Shown: positions 1 to 7,780 of the stretch, piece after piece
How the letters are laid out: each line of letters opens with the position of its first letter
Numbering within the stretch: position 1 is the stretch's first letter
Source: Piscinibacter gummiphilus
GTDB taxonomy: Bacteria > Pseudomonadota > Gammaproteobacteria > Burkholderiales > Burkholderiaceae_C
Assembly: GCF_032681285.1 (NCBI RefSeq)
Contig: NZ_CP136336.1
Coordinates: 1,599,001 to 1,663,000 of the forward strand
Direction of reading: 5' to 3'
DNA length: 64,000 bases
The notes under the pieces: model-generated
Database searches by the model: none
Told to the model about the DNA's origin: nothing
The model's input: only the letters and a program-made list of their open reading frames with translations
Made by a program: the position numbers and the translations under genes

Positions 1-337
1 CGGGCACCACGTGGCACAGCGTGCCGGGCTCGGCGCCGAGGAGCGCGAGGCCACGCAGGGCCACGGCGCAGGCGGTGGCGCCGTCGCAGTCGTAGTCGGC
101 CACGATGCAGATGCGGCGCCGTGCGGCGATGGCATCGGCGAGAAAACTTGCCGCCGCCTGCGTGCCCAGGAGCTGGGTGGGCGCCACGAGGCTGGCCAGC
201 GCATCGTCGATCTCGTCGGGGCTGCGCACGCCACGCGCGGCGTACAGGCGCGCGAGCAGCGGGTGCACACCCGCCTGTTCGAGGGCCCACACGGTGCGGG
301 GCGGCACCTCGCGCAGGCGCAGGGTGGGCGTGCTCAC
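1..337 (-). CDS. recJ: RecJ single-stranded-DNA exonuclease, N-terminal part
   Basis: RecJ is a 5'-3' single-strand DNA exonuclease of recombination and mismatch repair. Only the first 112 codons are in the window; the gene runs off the left edge. The translation contains the DHH-family metal motif ADYDCDGATA at about residues 84-93, diagnostic of RecJ. The start is a GTG at 337-335 that overlaps the TGA stop of the upstream gene (GTGA), so the two genes are translationally coupled. The N-terminal stretch (LREVPPRTVWALEQAGVHP) looks like the usual beta-proteobacterial RecJ beginning. The rest of the protein (DHHA1 and OB regions) cannot be seen. Confidence 0.9.
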   Translation of the reverse strand, partial: MSTPTLRLREVPPRTVWALEQAGVHPLLARLYAARGVRSPDEIDDALASLVAPTQLLGTQAAASFLADAIAARRRICIVADYDCDGATACAVALRGLALLGAEPGTLCHVVP

Positions 338-1257
338 AGGGCCTCCAGCAGGGGCCCCACGGCGGGCGTGGGCGACTTCAGGCGCGACCAGAGCGTCAGC
401 GGCTGCGGCTCGAAGCGCTGGGCGCGGCGTTCGCCACAGAGCGTGAGCGTGACCGGCTGGCCATCGCGTGCGGCCGCGAGGGCTTCCTGCACGGGGCCTT
501 GGTCGAGTGCGCGCCAGGCGTCGGCCCAGGCGGCCCAGTCGGACCCGAGCGCCGGGCCGCGCAGGCCGTCGGCCACCTGCGGCACGGGCGAGGTTTCCGC
601 CTGCGCCCGCCCACAACCGCTGAGCCAGAACGAATTGACCGGCAATGCGCCGAGGCCCACGCGGTGGTCGTTCAGCGGGTGCTGGTACAGCAGCATCTGC
701 ACTTCGTTCTGCAGACGGCGGATGAACCGGGCCTGTGGCGACGTGGGCAGCCACAGGTCGATGTTGCGGCCGATCACGCGGTCGAGGCTGGCGCTGGGCA
801 GTGCAGCGAGCGACTCGTGCGCTGCGTACCAGCGCATCGGCGCACCCCAGGCCATCTCCCAGCCTTCGGTCTCGAAGAGCGGCTTCACCGCTTCGAAGAG
901 CGTGTGCGACTCCTGGGCGCTCAGGTGCAGGTTGGCCGGGTCGGGCAGCGTGACGTGATCGGTGCCCACATGCCAGTGCACCGGCGTGAGCAGGCCCCAG
1001 GCCTTGTTGCCGATGGTGACACCGTCGCGAGCGGCCTGGCGTGCCGCCCAGGGGAAGCTGCCGTCGTCGGCCGCCCAGCCCAACGCCTGCGCGTGGGCCA
1101 GTTCGTGGGGCGGGGTGAGGCTGTATTCGTCGCTGCCGAGGCTTTCGGTGGGGCGCAGGCGGCCCAGCAGGCGGCTCAGATGGGGCAGCTTCAGGCTGCG
1201 CAGCGCCGCGATGCCGCGCTCGGAATGCGGCGCGGCGTAAGGGATCAGCAAATGCAT
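334..1257 (-). CDS. Conserved protein upstream of recJ (phosphoglycerate-mutase-like annotation, function unknown)
   Basis: A 307-residue soluble protein beginning MHLLIPYAAP. It has no signal peptide or membrane segment. It resembles the family that sits in front of recJ in many Burkholderiales and is often labelled cofactor-independent phosphoglycerate mutase-like or COG4255; I recognise it from context and general look, not from an active-site motif, so no reaction is assigned. I chose the ATG at 1257 because the N-terminus then starts directly with the hydrophobic beta strand. The upstream ATG at 1290 adds 11 residues and would run into the Pho-box-like repeats. Its TGA overlaps the GTG of recJ, so the two are one operon. 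Confidence 0.7.
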   Translation of the reverse strand: MHLLIPYAAPHSERGIAALRSLKLPHLSRLLGRLRPTESLGSDEYSLTPPHELAHAQALGWAADDGSFPWAARQAARDGVTIGNKAWGLLTPVHWHVGTDHVTLPDPANLHLSAQESHTLFEAVKPLFETEGWEMAWGAPMRWYAAHESLAALPSASLDRVIGRNIDLWLPTSPQARFIRRLQNEVQMLLYQHPLNDHRVGLGALPVNSFWLSGCGRAQAETSPVPQVADGLRGPALGSDWAAWADAWRALDQGPVQEALAAARDGQPVTLTLCGERRAQRFEPQPLTLWSRLKSPTPAVGPLLEAL

Positions 1258-1279
1258 CCGCGGATTATCCGGCGCGGGG

Positions 1280-1319
1280 CGGTCATGCATTCTTCACAGC
1301 CACGCCACGGCACGGTCAT
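1280..1319 (+). promoter_or_regulatory. Pho-box-like array upstream of plcP
   Basis: Four 7-base units sit in perfect 11-base register: CGGTCAT (1280), TCTTCAC (1291), ACGCCAC (1302), CGGTCAT (1313), each followed by a 4-base spacer. The known PhoB site is built from CTGTCAT-type repeats every 11 bases. The outer two units match 6 of 7; the inner two are weak. Position (25 bases before the plcP ATG, between divergent genes) and the phosphate-linked genes downstream support the call. It is an inference without footprint or expression data. Confidence 0.45.
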
Positions 1320-1343
1320 TCATCACGCGGACCATGTGGGTCC

Positions 1344-2207
1344 ATGCAACGTGACGCAGCATTCCTTCAAGCATGGGCCCCGGCCGCCGCCGACCTCCCG
1401 GGGGATGACGCTCCCCGCGAGCACAAGCGCCACTACCGCAGCGTGTGGATCTCCGACCTGCACCTGGGCACGCCCGGCTGCCAGGCCATGGCGCTGCTCG
1501 ACTTCCTGAAGCATGTGGAGTGCGAGACGCTCTTTCTCGTGGGCGACATCGTCGACGGCTGGCAGCTGCGCCGCAGCTGGTACTGGCCGCAGGCCCACAA
1601 CGACGTGGTGCAAAAGCTCCTGCGCAAGGCCCGCAAGGGCACACGGGTGATCTTCATCCCCGGCAACCACGACGAATTCGCGCGCAAGTACGTCGGCCAC
1701 AACTTTGGCGGCATCGACGTGGCCGAGGAGTGGGTGCACGAGACGGCCGACGGCCGGAAGCTCTGGGTCATGCACGGCGACTACTTCGACGGCGTGATCC
1801 AGTGCGCCAAGTGGCTGGCGCATGTGGGCGATTCGCTCTACGAATTCACGCTCAAGCTCAACCGCCACCTCAACTCGCTGCGGGCGCGCATGGGGCTGCC
1901 GTACTGGAGCCTGTCGAAGTACCTGAAGCTCAAGGTCAAACGCGCGGTGAGCTTCATCGGCGACTTCGAGAACGCCGTGGCACGCGAGGCGAGGCGGCGA
2001 GGCGTGCAGGGTGTCGTGTGCGGGCACATCCACCATGCCGAGCTGCGCGAGATCGATGGCATCACCTACGCCAACGATGGCGACTGGGTCGAGAGCCTCA
2101 CCGCGCTGGCCGAGCAGGCCGACGGCCGGCTGGAGATCGTCGACTGGGCCGAGCAGATGCGCTCGCGCCACTTGGCGCCGGTGGTGGTGGCCGAGGTCGC
2201 CGCATGA
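1344..2207 (+). CDS. plcP: PlcP-type metallophosphoesterase (phospholipase C of lipid remodelling; LpxH-like fold)
   Basis: A 287-residue calcineurin-like phosphoesterase with all metal motifs: SDLHLG at about 37-42, GDIVDG at 65, GNHDE at 109, HGD at 142 and GHIHH at 227. Such proteins are often labelled UDP-2,3-diacylglucosamine hydrolase. However, adjacency to a family-4 glycosyltransferase is the signature of the PlcP-Agt pair, in which PlcP cuts the head group from phospholipids during phosphate starvation and Agt glycosylates the diacylglycerol. Its TGA overlaps the agt ATG (ATGA at 2204). No signal peptide is seen, fitting a cytoplasmic membrane-surface enzyme. A role as genuine LpxH cannot be excluded from sequence alone; the neighbourhood argues for PlcP. 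Confidence 0.75.
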   Translation: MQRDAAFLQAWAPAAADLPGDDAPREHKRHYRSVWISDLHLGTPGCQAMALLDFLKHVECETLFLVGDIVDGWQLRRSWYWPQAHNDVVQKLLRKARKGTRVIFIPGNHDEFARKYVGHNFGGIDVAEEWVHETADGRKLWVMHGDYFDGVIQCAKWLAHVGDSLYEFTLKLNRHLNSLRARMGLPYWSLSKYLKLKVKRAVSFIGDFENAVAREARRRGVQGVVCGHIHHAELREIDGITYANDGDWVESLTALAEQADGRLEIVDWAEQMRSRHLAPVVVAEVAA

Positions 2208-3271
2208 AGATCGCCCTCGTCACCGACGCCTGGCGGCCGCAGGTCAATGGCGTGGTGACCACGCTGGTCGAGCTGGAAGAGGGCTTGTCTGCCCTGGGGC
2301 ACGAGGTGGTGCTGGTCGAGCCCACGGGGTTCAAGCGCTTCCCCTGCCCGGGTTATCGCGAGATCGAGCTGGCCTGGCGGCCGGGCCGCAAGGTGGCGCA
2401 GATGCTCGATGAAGCGCAGGCCGATGCCATCCACATCGCGACCGAAGGGCCGCTCGGCTCGGCGGCACGGGCGCATTGCCTGAAGCGCGGCTGGGCGTTC
2501 ACGACCGCCTTCCACACCCGCTTTCCCGACATCCTCGCGAAGGCACTGCACATCCCCGAGCGCTGGGGCTACGCCTGGTTCCGCCGCTTCCACGCGCCGT
2601 CCAGCGGGATCATGGTGCCCACCGCCGGCATGCTCGACATCCTGCGCGGGCATGGGTTCTCGCCGCTCAAGGCGTGGTCGCACGGAGTGGACCTGAGCCT
2701 CTTCAAGCCGCTCGAGGGGGCCGACCTCGGCCTGCCGCGGCCGGTCTTTCTCTACGTGGGCCGGGTCAGCTACGAGAAGAACCTCGAGGCCTTCCTGAAG
2801 CTCGACCTGCCGGGTTCGAAGCTCGTCTACGGCGTCGGCCCGCTCGAAGAAGCGCTCAAGCGCAAGTACTCCGATGTCCACTGGCGCGGAGTGGTGCCCC
2901 GGCCCGAGCTGGTGAAGATCTACAGCGCCGCCGATGCGTTCGTGTTCCCGAGCTGCTCGGAGACCTTCGGTTTGGTGATGCTGGAGGCGATGGCCTGCGG
3001 CACGCCGGTGGCCGCCTTCCCGGTGCCCGGCCCGCTCGACGTGGTCGACCCGCAGCACGACGAACACGATGGTGGCGTGTTGCACGACGATCTGCGCGTG
3101 GCGGCGCTTGCCGCGCTCCAGATCCCGCGCGAGGCGGCCCGCCGGCGGGCGATGCAATTCGACTGGGCCGAGGTGTGTCATCAATTCGTCAGCCATCTCG
3201 TGCCGAGCTGTCATGCGAGCGCCGAGGCTGTCACCAAATCGTCGCAAAACCTTCATAGACTGGTCTCATGA
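2204..3271 (+). CDS. agt: Family-4 glycosyltransferase, Agt-like (diacylglycerol glycosyltransferase)
   Basis: A 355-residue GT-B glycosyltransferase. The N-terminal acceptor domain begins MKIALVTDAWRPQVNGVVTT; the C-terminal nucleotide-sugar domain has FLYVGRVSYEKN near 180-190 and the E-x7-E-like motif SETFGLVMLEAMACGTP near 260. This matches the enzyme paired with PlcP that makes monoglycosyl- or glucuronosyl-diacylglycerol as a phosphorus-free membrane lipid. Translation is coupled to plcP by ATGA. Its last 20 codons carry the ppk promoter-like sequence, and its TGA overlaps the ppk ATG. The sugar donor cannot be told from sequence. An alternative is another diacylglycerol or mannosyl transferase of the same family. 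Confidence 0.75.
   Translation: MKIALVTDAWRPQVNGVVTTLVELEEGLSALGHEVVLVEPTGFKRFPCPGYREIELAWRPGRKVAQMLDEAQADAIHIATEGPLGSAARAHCLKRGWAFTTAFHTRFPDILAKALHIPERWGYAWFRRFHAPSSGIMVPTAGMLDILRGHGFSPLKAWSHGVDLSLFKPLEGADLGLPRPVFLYVGRVSYEKNLEAFLKLDLPGSKLVYGVGPLEEALKRKYSDVHWRGVVPRPELVKIYSAADAFVFPSCSETFGLVMLEAMACGTPVAAFPVPGPLDVVDPQHDEHDGGVLHDDLRVAALAALQIPREAARRRAMQFDWAEVCHQFVSHLVPSCHASAEAVTKSSQNLHRLVS
3228..3261 (+). promoter_or_regulatory. Pho-box-like site and -10 element for ppk, inside the end of agt
   Basis: CTGTCAC (3228) and TCGTCGC (3239) are separated by CAAA, and AAAA follows before CCTTCAT (3250), so three 7-base units keep an 11-base spacing. The second unit is poor. A -10-like TAGACT lies at 3256-3261, ten bases after the second unit, the spacing known for E. 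coli Pho promoters. The expected start point falls at about the ppk ATG (3268). No ribosome binding site precedes that ATG, so the transcript could be leaderless. Confidence 0.45.
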
Positions 3272-5328
3272 CCCCGGTGCCCACGACAAGAACGCTTGCA
3301 CTGCTCAACCGCGAAAGCTCCATCCTCGCCTTCAACCGCCGGGTGCTGGCCCAGGCGCGGCGGGACGACGTGCCGCTGCTGGAGCGGCTGCGCTACATCT
3401 GCATCGTGTCGTCCAACATGGACGAGTTCTTCGAGGTGCGTTTCGCCGACTACATCGAGGCGGCGCGCCAGCCGGGGGCCGGGGTGTCCAACCGCGACCT
3501 CGAGGTGGTGGCCATGGATGCGCACCGCCTGATCGACGACCAGTACCGCTGCTTCAACGACGAGGTCATGCCGGCGCTGGAGCGCGAGGGCATCCGCATC
3601 CTGAACCACGGTGACCGCAACGAGGCGCAGCGCCGCTGGGTCGACAACTTCTTCCAGCGCCAGGTGCGCCCGCTGCTCGTGCCGGTGGGGCTCGACCCGT
3701 CGCACCCCTTTCCACAGGTGGCCAACAAGTCGCTCAACTTCATCGTGCGCCTGGGTGGCCAGGACGCCTTCGGCCGCGAGAACAGCATCGCCATCGTCAA
3801 GGTGCCGCGCGTGCTGCCGCGGGTGATCCGACTGCCCGACGAGATCGCCGGCGGCGGCCAGAGCTTCGTGCTGCTCACGAGCGTGATCCGTGCGCACCTG
3901 GCCGAGCTCTTCCCGGGTCGCGAGGTGGAGGCGTTTTCGCAGTTCCGGCTCACGCGAGATTCCGACCTCGCGGTCGACGAGGAAGACGTGGTCAACCTGC
4001 GCCAGGCCCTGCGCTCGGGCCTCACCACCCGCCACTTCGGCCAGGCCATCCGGCTGGAGGTGGTCAACACCTGCCCGCCGGAGCTGTCGGCGTTCTTGCT
4101 CGCGCAGTTCGCCTTGCCCGAGGCCGCGCTGTACCACGTGAACGGCCCGGTGAACCTGGTGCGGCTCAACGCGCTGATCGACGCGGCCGACGCGCCGCAC
4201 CTGCGTTTCCCGCCGCATGAGGCCTCGTGGCCGCGGCGGCTGTCGCGTGACGAATCCATCTTCAAGCACCTGAGCGAAGTTGGCGACGTGCTGATGCACC
4301 ACCCCTACCAGTCCTTCGAGCCGGTGGTGCAGTTCCTGCGCGAGGCGGTCGAAGACCCCGACGTGCTCGCCATCAAGCAGACCATCTACCGCACCGGCAG
4401 CGAGTCGCCGCTGATGGACCTCTTGATCGAAGCTGCACGCCGCGGCAAGGAAGTGATGGCGGTGGTGGAGCTGAAGGCCCGCTTCGACGAAGAGGCCAAC
4501 ATCAACTGGGCCGAGCGGCTGGAGGCCGTGGGCGCGCAGGTGGTCTACGGCATCGTGGGCCTCAAGACCCACGCCAAGCTGCTGCTCGTGACGCGCCGCG
4601 AAGGCAACCGCCTGCGCCGCTACACGCACCTGTCGACCGGCAACTACAACCCCAAGACCGCGCGGCTCTACACCGACGTGGGCTACCTCACGGCCGACCC
4701 GGAGTTGACGTCGGACGCCGACGCCGTCTTCCAGCAGCTCGCAAGCCTCGGCAAGACCCGCCCGATGAAGCAGCTGCTGCAGGCGCCGTTCACCTTGCAC
4801 AAGCAGATGCTCAGGCTGGTGGAGCAGGTGGCGCAGGCGGCGCGCGAGGGCAAGCCGGCACGCATCGTCGCCAAGGTCAATGCGCTCACCGACGTGCCGT
4901 TGATCGACGCGCTCATCACGGCCGGCCAGGCTGGGGCGAGCATCGACCTCATCGTGCGCGGCGCCTGCATGCTGCCGCCGGGCATTCCGGGTGTCACCGA
5001 CCGCATCCGCGTGCGCTCGGTGGTGGGCCGGCTGCTGGAGCATTCACGGGTCCTGTACTTCCGCTGGGGCACGGGCGACGACGATGAAGCGCTCTACCTG
5101 TCGAGCGCCGACTGGATGAGCCGCAACATGTTCCGCCGCATCGAGGTGGCGTGGCCGGTGCGCGACGCCAAGATGCGCCAGCGCGTCATCGACGAGTGCC
5201 TGGTGCCCTACCTGCATGATCGGCAAGACGCCTGGGAACTCCGCGCAGACGGTGAGTACGAACGGGTGGGCCCCGACGGCCCGAGCGCCCAGCGCGCCCT
5301 GATGGAACGTTACGCAGCGGGAGGCTGA
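3268..5328 (+). CDS. ppk: Polyphosphate kinase 1
   Basis: Makes inorganic polyphosphate reversibly from ATP. The 686-residue length is normal for Ppk1. The N-terminus has the family block LLNRESSILAFNRRVLAQA followed by NMDEFFEVRF; the phosphorylated histidine lies in GLKTHAKLLL at residue 435, and the second conserved block HLSTGNYN follows. The start ATG overlaps the agt TGA (ATGA). It is followed after 5 bases by sixA, so plcP-agt-ppk-sixA probably form one transcription unit with an internal phosphate-responsive promoter. No defects are visible. Confidence 0.97.
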   Translation: MTPVPTTRTLALLNRESSILAFNRRVLAQARRDDVPLLERLRYICIVSSNMDEFFEVRFADYIEAARQPGAGVSNRDLEVVAMDAHRLIDDQYRCFNDEVMPALEREGIRILNHGDRNEAQRRWVDNFFQRQVRPLLVPVGLDPSHPFPQVANKSLNFIVRLGGQDAFGRENSIAIVKVPRVLPRVIRLPDEIAGGGQSFVLLTSVIRAHLAELFPGREVEAFSQFRLTRDSDLAVDEEDVVNLRQALRSGLTTRHFGQAIRLEVVNTCPPELSAFLLAQFALPEAALYHVNGPVNLVRLNALIDAADAPHLRFPPHEASWPRRLSRDESIFKHLSEVGDVLMHHPYQSFEPVVQFLREAVEDPDVLAIKQTIYRTGSESPLMDLLIEAARRGKEVMAVVELKARFDEEANINWAERLEAVGAQVVYGIVGLKTHAKLLLVTRREGNRLRRYTHLSTGNYNPKTARLYTDVGYLTADPELTSDADAVFQQLASLGKTRPMKQLLQAPFTLHKQMLRLVEQVAQAAREGKPARIVAKVNALTDVPLIDALITAGQAGASIDLIVRGACMLPPGIPGVTDRIRVRSVVGRLLEHSRVLYFRWGTGDDDEALYLSSADWMSRNMFRRIEVAWPVRDAKMRQRVIDECLVPYLHDRQDAWELRADGEYERVGPDGPSAQRALMERYAAGG

Positions 5329-5333
5329 GACCG

Positions 5334-5795
5334 ATGGACCTGATCTTGTGGCGGCATGCCGAAGCGGTGCCCGAGCGCGAAGGCCTGGCCGACGTTGATC
5401 GCCCACTCACACCGAAAGGCGAGCGCCAGGCCCAGCGCATGGCCGAGTGGCTGAACCACCGGCTGGCGCATTCCACACGCATCCTCGTGAGCCCGGCCCT
5501 GCGCACGCAGCAGACGGCCAAGGCGCTCGACCGCAGCTTCAAGACGGTGAAGGCCATCGCACCCGATGCCTCGGCCACCGCGGTGCTCTCCGCCGCACGC
5601 TGGCCCGAGTCCAACGAGCCGGTGCTGATCGTCGGCCATCAGCCGACGCTGGGCCACGTGGCGGCCCTGCTGCTGGGCGAAGTCGCGCAGACTTGGGTCA
5701 TCAAGAAGGGCGCCGTCTGGTGGCTGCGCAGCCGCGAGCGCGAGACGGGCAGCCAGGTGGTGCTGCAGGCGGTGCAGTCACCCGACTGCCTTTGA
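5334..5795 (+). CDS. sixA: Phosphohistidine phosphatase SixA
   Basis: A 153-residue histidine-phosphatase-superfamily protein. The catalytic RHA motif is at residues 7-9 (MDLILWRHAEA), the second-half histidine is in IVGHQPTLGH near residue 103. SixA removes phosphate from phosphohistidine proteins such as the HPt domain of ArcB or phosphotransferase components. It starts 5 bases after ppk and ends 4 bases before the convergent cupin gene. The partner here is unknown. Placement after ppk is common in proteobacteria. Confidence 0.88.
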   Translation: MDLILWRHAEAVPEREGLADVDRPLTPKGERQAQRMAEWLNHRLAHSTRILVSPALRTQQTAKALDRSFKTVKAIAPDASATAVLSAARWPESNEPVLIVGHQPTLGHVAALLLGEVAQTWVIKKGAVWWLRSRERETGSQVVLQAVQSPDCL

Positions 5796-5799
5796 GCTG

Positions 5800-6171
5800 T
5801 CACGACGGCTCGAACATCACGAGCCTGCAGTCGCTGGAGCCCGTGTTCTCGACGACGTGGCCTGGGATGGGCGACTGCACCAGCGCGAACCCGGCAGCCG
5901 GCAGTGCGTCGCGGTAGCTGCCGTCGGGTGCGTGCACGCGCAGGCGGCAATCGGTGAGGTAGTACACGGCGCTCGCCGGGTGGGCGTGCAGAACGTCCTT
6001 CTGCCCAGGCTTCCAGGTGACGGCGATCACCTTGTACTGCTCGTTCTGGGCGATGACCTTGTAGACGTCGGGTGAAGCCTCGAACGAACGCGGGAGTTGC
6101 TGCGCGCTTGCGGCGGCGGCCAGGCACAGGCCGGCGCAGATGGCGGCGAGGCACTTGATCGAATGCGGCAT
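5800..6171 (-). CDS. Small exported cupin-domain protein
   Basis: A 123-residue protein starting MPHSIKCLAAICAGLCLAAA, a clear Sec signal peptide with likely cleavage at ASA/QQ. The mature part is one small cupin barrel (KPGQKDVLHAHPASAVYYL then a late GHVVENTG), with a candidate metal site formed by the two histidines of HAH and the later His. It was started at 6171 because AGGAA lies just upstream and the signal peptide then begins at the initiator; an upstream ATG at 6225 gives an unlikely arginine/proline tail. It lies between the convergent sixA and ppx. Function unknown; sensing or binding of a small anion or sugar would be a guess. Confidence 0.75.
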   Translation of the reverse strand: MPHSIKCLAAICAGLCLAAAASAQQLPRSFEASPDVYKVIAQNEQYKVIAVTWKPGQKDVLHAHPASAVYYLTDCRLRVHAPDGSYRDALPAAGFALVQSPIPGHVVENTGSSDCRLVMFEPS

Positions 6172-6240
6172 GGTTCCTGCCCTCTGTGTGGTGGAGGGCC
6201 CCAGGCTAGGCCGGGCCGGCCGCAAAGGCCTTGCGTTAGC

Positions 6241-7749
6241 TCAAGCCCGGATCTGCAGCCGTATCGCCCCGCTGCGCTCCCACACCGCCGCTTCTTCATG
6301 GAGCAGGAACAGGGTGCGCGGGTGTGCCGCCGCCCACTCGGGCTTAACCGCGACTTCGGCCTGCGTGCCGTGTCGCTGCAGGTGCAGGGCCTCCAGTTCC
6401 ACGCCCACGCGGGCATGGCACAGGATGATCGCCAGGCGCAGGCACAGGGCCTGCCATGCAAAGCTCTCCTGCCCGAGTTGCGTTTCCACTTTGCGCAAGC
6501 CGCCACGTTGCGCCAGCACCAGGTCGGCGAGGCGGCGCTGCTGAGATTGCGAGAAGCCGGCCGCGTCGACGTGGCCCAGCAGGTAGGCGCTGTGGCGGTG
6601 GTGGTCATGGTGCGAGACCACCATGCCCAGCTCGTGCAGAGCGGCAGCCCACCCGAGTTCGCGGGCCAGTGCCGGGTCGGCGCTCGGGGCCACCGCCGCG
6701 TGCAGGGCGAGCGCCACGTCTGCCACGCGCCGCGCCTGCGGCACGTCGACCTCGAAGCGCCGCTGCAGTTCGGCCACCGAAACGTCGCGCACGTCATGGC
6801 CGAGCGTGGGGCCGGCCGTGGCGCCCAGCCGCTCGTCGAGGTCGTAGATCACGCCTTGCCGCAGGGCGCCGCGGGCGGGCTGCAGCTCTGCAATGTCGAA
6901 GTGGGTGGCGAGGGTGTAGAGGATGGACAGCCCGCCGCCGATGACGGCGCGGCGGTCTTCCTTCATGCCGGGCAGGTTGAGCTTGTCGACGCGGCCGGCG
7001 CGCAGGCATTGCTCCATGCACCAGCGCAGGCCATAGGGCGTGATCACGCCATCGGTGATGCCGTTGGCCTCGAGCAGCTGCGACACGGCCCCTGCGGTGC
7101 CCGAGGAGCCGAGGGCTTCCTTCCAGTGCCGCGAGGCGAAGGGCACGAGCGCTTCTTCCAGCTCGGCCCCAGCCGCCACCTGCGCGGCGCGGAAGGCGCT
7201 TTCGGTGAAGCGCCCGTCGCCGAAGTAGCGCATCGACAGGCTCACGCTGCCGACCTGGAATGACTCGGCGCGCAAGGGTGCGCGGCCCTGGCCGAGGATC
7301 ATCTCGGTGGAGCGCCCGCCGATGTCGATGACGAGCCGCCAGTCGTCCGACGGTTGCAGCCGTGCCACGCCGGCGAAGATGAGGCGGGCTTCTTCGCGGC
7401 CCGAGATCACCTCGATCGGCTGGCCGAGCGCCGCATGGGCCCGCACGAGGAAGGCATCGCGGTTGCGTGCTTCACGCAAGGTCTGCGTGGCAACGGCCCG
7501 GATGCGCTCGGCCGGGATGCCGGCAAGCCGCTTCGCAAAACGCTGCAGGCACGCGAGGCCGCGCTGCATAGCGTCTTCGGTCAGCAGGCCGTTTTCGTCG
7601 AGCCCGGCGCCCAGGCGCACGGTCTCCTTCAGGTAGTCGATGCGCTTGTAGCGGCCGGGGCTCACCTGGGCCAGCTCCAGGCGGAAGCTGTTGGAGCCCA
7701 TGTCGATGGCCGCGAGCACGCCGGGTTGCGGCGGGAGCGAGTCAGTCAT
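6241..7749 (-). CDS. ppx: Exopolyphosphatase (Ppx/GppA family)
   Basis: Hydrolyses terminal phosphate from polyphosphate, or pppGpp in GppA members. The 502-residue protein has the ASKHA nucleotide-binding start IDMGSNSFRLELA near 15-27, GREEARLIFAGV near 130-141 and DIGGRSTEMILG near 155-166, then the HD-like C-terminal helical domain (LHELGMVVSHHDHH near 385). Ppk and Ppx are on opposite strands about 900 bases apart, so they are not one operon. The start ATG at 7749 leads straight into MTDSLPPQPGVLAAIDMGS, typical for beta-proteobacterial Ppx. Ppx versus GppA cannot be separated by eye, but the ppk context favours Ppx. Confidence 0.9.
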   Translation of the reverse strand: MTDSLPPQPGVLAAIDMGSNSFRLELAQVSPGRYKRIDYLKETVRLGAGLDENGLLTEDAMQRGLACLQRFAKRLAGIPAERIRAVATQTLREARNRDAFLVRAHAALGQPIEVISGREEARLIFAGVARLQPSDDWRLVIDIGGRSTEMILGQGRAPLRAESFQVGSVSLSMRYFGDGRFTESAFRAAQVAAGAELEEALVPFASRHWKEALGSSGTAGAVSQLLEANGITDGVITPYGLRWCMEQCLRAGRVDKLNLPGMKEDRRAVIGGGLSILYTLATHFDIAELQPARGALRQGVIYDLDERLGATAGPTLGHDVRDVSVAELQRRFEVDVPQARRVADVALALHAAVAPSADPALARELGWAAALHELGMVVSHHDHHRHSAYLLGHVDAAGFSQSQQRRLADLVLAQRGGLRKVETQLGQESFAWQALCLRLAIILCHARVGVELEALHLQRHGTQAEVAVKPEWAAAHPRTLFLLHEEAAVWERSGAIRLQIRA

Positions 7750-7780
7750 GCCCGCGATTGTGCGGGCACCGGTGTGACAT

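Noticed and set aside
121..1509. Long plus-strand open frames over recJ and its neighbour (for example 121-1509)
   Set aside because: They are antisense shadows in a high-GC region; the minus-strand frames carry RecJ motifs and a sensible neighbour.
3253..5043. 596-codon minus-strand open frame over ppk
   Set aside because: His/Gln/Arg-rich low-complexity translation antisense to an intact ppk.
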